NCBI GenBank assembly: GCA_028691575.1
Contig: JAQUYY010000008.1
Location: 1 to 18,413 of the forward strand
Direction: 5' to 3'
Origin: Candidatus Gastranaerophilales bacterium
Lineage (GTDB): Bacteria > Cyanobacteriota > Vampirovibrionia > Gastranaerophilales > JAQUYY01
Length of the DNA stretch: 18,413 bases
The notes beneath the pieces were generated by a model. It was not told the DNA's origin and did no database searches. It worked only from the letters and a program-made list of their open reading frames with translations. Both the position numbers and the translations under genes were made by a program. Below are positions 6,708 through 13,096 of this stretch, piece after piece (the first letter of the stretch is position 1; every line of letters starts with the position of its first letter).

Positions 6708-8165
6708 TTATAGTTTATTCAAAACTTCCAATATCTCAACCATTGCCAATGTATCCAGGCGGCAGTAAGCAAGCATATCCTGAGCCAGCTGGTTGCGTTC
6801 TGCTTGCGGCAATTCCGGATTGGCGACTTTGAGCCAGCTTTCCGAGGCGGCACCGCCTTCCTGGATGTTCAGAGCTTTGTATGACAATTCAGGAACTAAC
6901 ACCGGCAGGACTTTTTTGAGCGAGGCGCTGCCTTTGAAATCCTTATGCACATAATAGCCTTTTTTGAATGGTTGCATCAGGTCGTACATTCGGTCGTTTA
7001 TCGAATTCAAAAAATCGACATACTGATCGCATCTTGCTCCCATCTCGTTGTTGCAACCCATTTCGAAGCTCTTGTTCCAGGAGATAAAGCTTCCTTCTTG
7101 CCCCGCGACACCGCGTAGCGATTCAGCCAATTCGGAGGTTGGGTCTTTGATTTCCCGGCATAAATATTCATAATGCTCCAATTTGGCTTCCGGCGATTTT
7201 TTGACGTGCAGCGAATATTGGAAAACGATGCGTTGGTATGGCCTGTAACCGTCAAAAAGGGGTGCTGCGGGTCCGAATGTCTCATAATCCAGGAAATATA
7301 GCGGATATTGTAATTCCGATAATTCATTTTTTATCGCTTTGGCGTCGATAAACACTTTTTCGGTTTTTACAGCCTTAAGATGCCTCAGCCCATTCGGTTT
7401 AGTCACCATTCCGGCCGGAATGTCTTTTATCTTAATAATTCCCTTGCTAATTAAAAATTCCAGCTTTTCGCGGCTCAAACTGCCAGAGATATCATAAATC
7501 GAATCTTCCGGGATATGTTTCCAGCAATAATCCTTGAATCCGCAATCATAAGGAGAATGACATTGCTTTAATATCATCACTTCCGGTTCGCCCTCATTGT
7601 CCAAGACTTTATGCGCCAATTGAATATCCATGCCAACCTCATCAATTAAATCTTCTACTTCGGCGGTAACTTCCGTGCAATAAAGAAAATTATCGGGATC
7701 TATATCTCCACTTCTTATGTATTTATTATTTACATAAACGAGATAAATTTTGCCGATTTTCATACCGACCTCACTAAGGCAAATTTTTTGAAACGCCAGA
7801 TCGATCAAATAAATGTCCTTAATTTCCGTGGAACTTTTTACTTCGTAAATATTCCATTCCCCTGTTTCGGGATTAAGCTTAATGATATCCGACCGGCAAA
7901 AAAGTTTCCAATTGGAGATTGTCGGCTGGTATATAATTTCTTGGCCGGATTCGATTAATTGTTTGGTTTTTGATACTGCTGTGGGGATATCATCATTAAA
8001 AGCGCTCACGCCGCCCGGGAAAAGTTTGCAGGCATAACTTTCCACCTCATCGCCTTCGTCAAAAATCCACCCGACGGTGGAATCAAATTCTTCTTTCCGA
8101 TTTTTATAAAGCCAAAGGTATTTGCAGCATTGCTTATACCTTAGGAAATCCGTTTTTGTGATCAT
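6708..8165 (-). CDS. DUF2779 protein with Cas4/RecB-like and DEDDy-like nuclease domains
   Basis: A 485-residue predicted nuclease. The N-terminal half (about 1-220) looks like a Cas4/AddB-type PD-(D/E)XK nuclease: Asp93, then Glu108-Val-Lys110 (YEVKSS), and Gln126. Cys13/Cys14 plus Cys202, Cys208 and Cys214 give the one-plus-three cysteine pattern of an Fe-S nuclease. The C-terminal DUF2779 domain has an RNase H-like exonuclease signature: Asp293-x-Glu295 (FLDYETF), a SWN motif in the middle, and Tyr467-x3-Asp471 (YCRLD) as in DEDDy exonucleases. The motifs are seen in the sequence; joint action of the two sites is inference. It starts 38 nt after the GHKL stop and ends 10 nt before mltG, so it could be read from the defence cluster or from its own weak promoter. 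No SD is visible. Confidence 0.85.
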   Translation of the reverse strand: MITKTDFLRYKQCCKYLWLYKNRKEEFDSTVGWIFDEGDEVESYACKLFPGGVSAFNDDIPTAVSKTKQLIESGQEIIYQPTISNWKLFCRSDIIKLNPETGEWNIYEVKSSTEIKDIYLIDLAFQKICLSEVGMKIGKIYLVYVNNKYIRSGDIDPDNFLYCTEVTAEVEDLIDEVGMDIQLAHKVLDNEGEPEVMILKQCHSPYDCGFKDYCWKHIPEDSIYDISGSLSREKLEFLISKGIIKIKDIPAGMVTKPNGLRHLKAVKTEKVFIDAKAIKNELSELQYPLYFLDYETFGPAAPLFDGYRPYQRIVFQYSLHVKKSPEAKLEHYEYLCREIKDPTSELAESLRGVAGQEGSFISWNKSFEMGCNNEMGARCDQYVDFLNSINDRMYDLMQPFKKGYYVHKDFKGSASLKKVLPVLVPELSYKALNIQEGGAASESWLKVANPELPQAERNQLAQDMLAYCRLDTLAMVEILEVLNKL

Positions 8166-8203
8166 GGAATTTCATTTTGCTATCTGAATTTATAAACTAC
8201 AGA

Positions 8204-10213
8204 CTATTCAATCTGTAATTTTTTAAAGAATATTTTATTCCTAAGATTTGCGTCCTTTAATAATTTTTTAAAACTGATGATTTCGTAATAGATTTTATAG
8301 GATGAATGATAGCCAAAAAAGCCTTCGTTGTCTGGGCTAAGGGAAAGATTCCATTGTTTAGCGAACTCATTTATTTTGTCCGTTAAATCGCAAACGATAT
8401 ACCCGTATACAGGTGTGTTACCATTGACCTTAATTTTTTCGACGCCATTTGGCGTTTCATACTTTCCCGCCCTTATATCTTCCACATACTTTGCCACTTG
8501 TAAAAGTGGATTTTCCTCCTGGCTGTAAGTTGGTCTTTTGGGTCGTTTAAATTCAAAAACTGTCAGAGGATTACTATATTCGTTGTCTCCATTTCTGAAA
8601 GCCACTGCCTGATTGAAAATAATCAAATCGGGTTCTCCCGGTGCTTGTTTATTGGATATTTTCTTGTCTGAAGCGATGTACTCGGAAAAAATGAGTCTTT
8701 CGTCTAATAGCCATAGGTTATGGTCTTCGTAGGAACAGTTTGTTGAATCCCTGCCCATCGGGAAAATTATATTATGAATCTCTTTTTCCTGTTTTGCCGA
8801 ACCATCATCGTTTCTTTCCAATGTTTTCTTTAAAACGTCAATAATAATTTTTCTATTACAAACATAACGGACTAAATCGCTTTTCTGAATTTCTGTTATT
8901 TTGCTAACTAATGCGTTCATTCTTTCCTGGTTATTTGTCTTTTCATCTTTCAGAATTATATTAATTTCTCGTTTTGCGGATGTTTCTTTTGCGTATTTGA
9001 TCTTTTCCAATTCGCTTTCGATGTCGGCATCGCTTGCATCGTACGCCATTGATGACAGGTCGAGATCCTTAAAGTATGGTTTGTGCCATGGAGCATCAGA
9101 ATTAATATAATCTTTAATTCTTTTTTCTTTTTTTTGTTGCCGCGTGTTCACTTCATCAGCAAATTTATTCTTTGCCAACAATGCCGCTTCTTTCTCTATT
9201 TCTTGCCTCGAAAATGGGAAAGTTAGATTTCTATCATATTCAAATTCGAAATCATCACGTTCAAGGCAAACATTTTTATCTAAATAATTCCCAAGCACGT
9301 ATGCTTTTATAGTGTAATTTCTTTGGCCATCCTTCCCTTTTTTCCCCTTTATAATATCGTAAAAATCATCCTTAAATTCGGGGATGTAGGTATAAAGCGC
9401 TTCTTCTGTAACTAGTCTATTGTTGGCAACCAAAATTATCGAACTTCGGCTTTCACCGTAAAAAACTTTAAATAATTTTAATTTTAAAATTTCTTCGCTT
9501 TTTCCGTCAGTTGTCTTTAAGATAAAATTTTTATTTTCAACCTGTGCAATTTCATTGGAGCCCTTGCTCAAAAAATCATTTAAAATAATTGATTTTTTGG
9601 ATCCCTCCTCTTTCAGCGATATTTTTGGGCATTTGTAGTTATCGATAACAAAATACACGAGTATTTTTTCTAATAACTTTCTCGCTATCGTTTCAATAGT
9701 TTTATCGAAATTAGCGCCACGGTCGCTTTTAAATGTGTCCAGCGTTAGTTTTGTGCCCGTAGACTCAGTGTTGGTCGGGACATTTTCAAGGCCATATATA
9801 ATATTATCATCTTGCACAAAATCAAAGTTTCTTGAAAAATTTTCATTTGTGCCATGATAAACGCTTTCTATTTTAATTTTTTGAAAGTATTTCAAAAAGG
9901 TAAATCTTCCAAACCCCTTTCCTCCTTTATTGATTTTGTTATCGCTATAAACTTTATTAAAAGACTCCAAATTAACATCATTAAATCCAATCCCGTTATC
10001 CTCTATGACGATTGTCGAAACCGGTGGCAATTTGTCGCCATCCAGCTCAATCACACGCTGTCTACTCCTTATCAAAGTAATTACTATTTCGCCATCATCA
10101 ATTTTTGCGTCCTCGATTGCTTCAATGGAATTGACCACTGCTTCAACCAACGGAGTGTAAACGTTGGTTTTGTGAATGGTTTCAACGAGCCTCTTAATAT
10201 TTACCTGTGTCAT
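8204..10213 (-). CDS. GHKL-type ATPase with C-terminal PD-(D/E)XK nuclease motif
   Basis: A 669-residue protein. The N-terminal GHKL (MutL/Hsp90/MORC-like) ATPase has Glu24 and Asn28 of the N box (EAVVNS), DNGIGF at 72-77, the lid motif GGKGFGRF at 97-104 and STGTKL at about 151-156. A middle region of about 350 residues without clear motifs is rich in Lys/Glu helices. The C-terminal part carries a PD-(D/E)XK-like site: Asp529 in PDLII, then Glu554-Phe-Lys556, then QVAKYV, resembling motif IV of RecB-like nucleases. Such ATPases clamp or remodel DNA on ATP binding, and in MutL/MORC-type restriction systems they occur beside Z1 helicases and nucleases. Its ATG comes 1 nt after the CBS stop, so translation is likely coupled. 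The DNA is very AT-rich, a sign of transfer. The exact target is unknown. Confidence 0.85.
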   Translation of the reverse strand: MTQVNIKRLVETIHKTNVYTPLVEAVVNSIEAIEDAKIDDGEIVITLIRSRQRVIELDGDKLPPVSTIVIEDNGIGFNDVNLESFNKVYSDNKINKGGKGFGRFTFLKYFQKIKIESVYHGTNENFSRNFDFVQDDNIIYGLENVPTNTESTGTKLTLDTFKSDRGANFDKTIETIARKLLEKILVYFVIDNYKCPKISLKEEGSKKSIILNDFLSKGSNEIAQVENKNFILKTTDGKSEEILKLKLFKVFYGESRSSIILVANNRLVTEEALYTYIPEFKDDFYDIIKGKKGKDGQRNYTIKAYVLGNYLDKNVCLERDDFEFEYDRNLTFPFSRQEIEKEAALLAKNKFADEVNTRQQKKEKRIKDYINSDAPWHKPYFKDLDLSSMAYDASDADIESELEKIKYAKETSAKREINIILKDEKTNNQERMNALVSKITEIQKSDLVRYVCNRKIIIDVLKKTLERNDDGSAKQEKEIHNIIFPMGRDSTNCSYEDHNLWLLDERLIFSEYIASDKKISNKQAPGEPDLIIFNQAVAFRNGDNEYSNPLTVFEFKRPKRPTYSQEENPLLQVAKYVEDIRAGKYETPNGVEKIKVNGNTPVYGYIVCDLTDKINEFAKQWNLSLSPDNEGFFGYHSSYKIYYEIISFKKLLKDANLRNKIFFKKLQIE

Positions 10214-10214
10214 A

Positions 10215-10580
10215 TTATAGATATTCTTTAATTTTGGGCGAATCCCAGGCCGTTATAACGCCCGTGGGTCTACTATTTTTATCGCCGTTAGGGGTAATAA
10301 AAATAACTCCTAATCGCTCTTGCTTGGCGATGGCTTCATCGAAATATTTTTGAATATCAAAGATGCTTGTTGTTTCTTTGGTGAATTTGTACTGATTGAT
10401 TTTCGAATGAAGATATTTTGGGTTTATATCCCCAACTTTCTTTTTTTCGAAATAAGCGCAGCCGCCATCAGAAATATTATCTGATAACCATTCCAATATG
10501 GTAGTTTCAGACAGCACTCCTTTAAATTTACCATTGTAGACCGGTACGTGGGTATATATTTTCTGTTTCATTTCCGTCAA
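10215..10580 (-). CDS. CBS-domain protein, apparently 5'-truncated
   Basis: A 121-residue product if it starts at the TTG at 10580-10578; an ATG at 10571 is the alternative. It shows most of a CBS pair: the YTHVPVYNGKFKGVLSE strand-turn of the first CBS, and the second CBS with a TTSIFDIQKYFDEA helix and the end RLGVIFITPNG...GVITAWD. CBS pairs bind adenine nucleotides and act as sensors. The similarity continues upstream of any normal start: the same frame stays open to 10622 and encodes TVNSDNSLKDVL, which is the first strand and helix of a CBS domain, but contains no ATG, GTG or TTG before TTG 10580. The gene therefore seems to have lost its 5' end when joined to the methyltransferase gene, whose stop lies about 50 nt upstream. 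It is coupled to the GHKL gene by a 1-nt gap. Confidence 0.7.
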   Translation of the reverse strand: MTEMKQKIYTHVPVYNGKFKGVLSETTILEWLSDNISDGGCAYFEKKKVGDINPKYLHSKINQYKFTKETTSIFDIQKYFDEAIAKQERLGVIFITPNGDKNSRPTGVITAWDSPKIKEYL

Positions 10581-10631
10581 TACGTCCTTCAGGCTATTGT
10601 CGGAGTTGACCGTATGACGTCTTTATCTTAA

Positions 10632-13094
10632 TTATTCAATTTCCACGATTTTCATTACTTCGTCTCCGTAATGGTTAATGACTTTGACAGCAATTTTTTC
10701 GGTTTTGGGCTTCGGGAATGGGCGGGAAACGGTTTTATAGAGTTCTTCCCATGCGGATTCGTTAATATCTGCTTTCAAGGCCCTTTTGAGTTTGTCGTAC
10801 GGTTTATCTGCGCCCAAGAAATATGCGTGGGTTACAAAAAACGCTTCGCCGTTGTAATTGGTGTCGATAAACCAGGCTGCAATTTCATGCTCCGGATCGC
10901 CCGATCCGCTGGAGCGAATTTCGCTTTTAACCGGATCGTAAATATCAACTCCCACAACTTCAACCGTAATTCCCTCTTTAGTCTCATTGACCCTAACTTC
11001 GGGTTCGCCAAAAGCCAAGAACAGATTTCCGCTGCCGGTTTTTTTGAGCAGATCACCCATCGACAAATCGGGGTTAATCTTTACTTTCATTATTTGAATG
11101 CCATTTGATTGCGCTCTTTCCGAAAATGCCGAAGCTTCAAATGACGTTGCGGCCACTACCAATAAATCCGCGAATTTCTTAGCTATAGTCGCTGCATCGC
11201 GAACAAAATCATCATCAACACTGCCAAACTCTGGACCAATGGCCACGGCCACGCGTTTTAATCCGGATTCGGTTTTGTATTCCCCTACTGCTTGAACTTC
11301 TGGCCCCTGCGGCAAGATGTCCAAATTCGCAAATTCTACCCGGGCGCCTTTTTGACCGGTTTGCACCCCCGCTTTCAAAAGATTGTCAACGACAGTTTCT
11401 ACAAATCTTTCTGATGAAAGCATCTCCTGTGCATCTGAAACCCGATGCGGCGACAAAGATTCCACGGTAAAAGGGCCGGTAACCCGCACAATCTCCTTAT
11501 TTTCTGTTGGTTGGTCATACAAAACTTCTTCTTCCGCCGGCTCATCATTTGCAAGTGATTTTAAGGTAACATGAGGTACGGTTTTATAAATAAAACCGCC
11601 GCTGACGCTTTTCTCGTCTTTGAGCTTATAATAAGGAAACTTGGCGGTCATCAAACGACATCTGGCAAGTGCTAGAGAAACTCTCGAGGTGTCGATTGTT
11701 ATCCATCGCCTCCCCCATTGCTCGCTGACATAGGCTGTGGTACCACCGCCACAAGTTGGATCAAGGACAATATCTCCAGGGTCGGAAGTCATTAATAAGC
11801 AACGTTTTATCACTTCAGCTGCTGTTTGTACTACATAATCTTTATTTTGTTCTGATAATTGCTCTGACCAGATATTAGTTAAAGGATAAAACGGAAAATC
11901 ATCAAAATAACGCATATAGCGTAAAGTATTTCCCGTTATGATTATTCGTCCTAACTCTGCAAGTTTTTTCATTCCATCCGGAAACTTTGCTTTCCAATGA
12001 GAATTTTCATTAGGTTTATAGTTTTTCCCTTGGAATTCAAACGTTTGGTCAACGCATGCTGGTCCTTTTGACAGTAGATCTCCCTTGGTAAATAAACGCG
12101 ATCCTTCGGGTAATTTTGTTATATCCTCAAATTCATTTATTGGTTTAATGCTTCCGTCTGACATTTCAAGAAAATCATATCCAGCAGAACCATCAGCGCC
12201 TAATGTTTTTTCTTTATATATCTGTCTATATTTCGTTTTTGAAATATCTTTCCCATACCAAACGATATAGTCCACAACCGAATCTATGTATTTACTTGAA
12301 AAACCGCTTGTCGTTGAAAACGGAATTTGGCCGACAAAATTTACACTATCAAAAACCTCATCCATTAAATTTCTTATGAGATGGACATTTTCGTCATTTA
12401 TTTGGACAAAACACGAGCCGCTTTCTGTTAAAAGTGCGCGAGCAGTTATTAAGCGGTCGCGTAAATAAGAAAGATATGAATGAATGCCAAGCTCCCAAGT
12501 ATCGCGGAACGCTTTTACTTGTTCCGGCTGGCGTACAAAATCTTCAATTCTGTTATCTTTAACATCACGTTTTCTTGTGGAGACCTGCCAGTTTGACCCA
12601 AATTTAATGCCGTATGGAGGGTCGATATATATTGTTTGTATCCGTCCGCGCATGCCTTCCTTTTCCAGTAAGCTATTCATTACCAACAATGAATCTCCCA
12701 GGATCATCCGGTTTTGCCAGTTATCCTCGTGCTTATAAAAATCAACCGCTTTTCCGAATTGGGTTTCGGCGGTGTCGCCAAACAAAACTTGCTGGGCATC
12801 CTCTTTGGCTCCTAATTTGAGCCGGGCTATGATTGCTTCCGGCGCCACTTTTTCCTGGACATATATTGGCACAGTCGCGACGCCGAATTCCGCGCCTTGT
12901 TCTTTCTTTCCAGCCCAAATTAACTGCGGATCCAGCGACGGATCGTAGTCATACATCTTTTTTACGGGTTTTTTGTCGCGCGGCGACATCTTTATTGATT
13001 CTTCCTGAGTTGGGATACGCACCCGCTTTCCCTCATGTTTATAGGATTTAACCGGTACTGCCGCAGTTGTTATTGGATTTTTTTGCCTTGCCAT
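10632..13094 (-). CDS. mod: Type III-like N6-adenine DNA methyltransferase (Mod)
   Basis: An 820-residue site-specific adenine methyltransferase. Motif IV, DPPYG, at 158-162 precedes the AdoMet-binding motif I-type segment DPTCGGGTT at 445-453; this beta-class order is typical of type III Mod subunits. The intervening region (about 200-430) should hold the target recognition domain (TRD). In a type III system Mod recognises an asymmetric site, methylates one strand and also guides the Res subunit. The protein is longer than the classical EcoP1 Mod (about 650 aa), with an additional C-terminal region (about 500-820). It starts 2 nt after the Res stop, so the two are coupled, and Res comes first, opposite to the EcoP1 order. 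The DNA for the TRD is strikingly AT-richer than the gene's ends, suggesting a swapped TRD. Confidence 0.92.
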   Translation of the reverse strand: MARQKNPITTAAVPVKSYKHEGKRVRIPTQEESIKMSPRDKKPVKKMYDYDPSLDPQLIWAGKKEQGAEFGVATVPIYVQEKVAPEAIIARLKLGAKEDAQQVLFGDTAETQFGKAVDFYKHEDNWQNRMILGDSLLVMNSLLEKEGMRGRIQTIYIDPPYGIKFGSNWQVSTRKRDVKDNRIEDFVRQPEQVKAFRDTWELGIHSYLSYLRDRLITARALLTESGSCFVQINDENVHLIRNLMDEVFDSVNFVGQIPFSTTSGFSSKYIDSVVDYIVWYGKDISKTKYRQIYKEKTLGADGSAGYDFLEMSDGSIKPINEFEDITKLPEGSRLFTKGDLLSKGPACVDQTFEFQGKNYKPNENSHWKAKFPDGMKKLAELGRIIITGNTLRYMRYFDDFPFYPLTNIWSEQLSEQNKDYVVQTAAEVIKRCLLMTSDPGDIVLDPTCGGGTTAYVSEQWGRRWITIDTSRVSLALARCRLMTAKFPYYKLKDEKSVSGGFIYKTVPHVTLKSLANDEPAEEEVLYDQPTENKEIVRVTGPFTVESLSPHRVSDAQEMLSSERFVETVVDNLLKAGVQTGQKGARVEFANLDILPQGPEVQAVGEYKTESGLKRVAVAIGPEFGSVDDDFVRDAATIAKKFADLLVVAATSFEASAFSERAQSNGIQIMKVKINPDLSMGDLLKKTGSGNLFLAFGEPEVRVNETKEGITVEVVGVDIYDPVKSEIRSSGSGDPEHEIAAWFIDTNYNGEAFFVTHAYFLGADKPYDKLKRALKADINESAWEELYKTVSRPFPKPKTEKIAVKVINHYGDEVMKIVEIE

Positions 13095-13096
13095 AG

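Noticed and set aside
6144..6713. 189-codon open frame on the plus strand opposite the mltG linker and N-terminus
   Set aside because: It is antisense to the Pro/Ala/Lys-rich linker of mltG; its low-complexity Ser/Thr/Gly/Ala composition is a shadow of that region and it has no recognisable domain.
8204..8240. Terminator after the GHKL gene (ACAGA/TCTGT hairpin)
   Set aside because: A 5-bp AT-rich stem without a T run on the minus strand is too weak to call.
10623..10634. Mod-CBS fusion by stop-codon read-through, since both are in the same frame
   Set aside because: Two TAA codons separate them, and a shared frame has a one-in-three chance.
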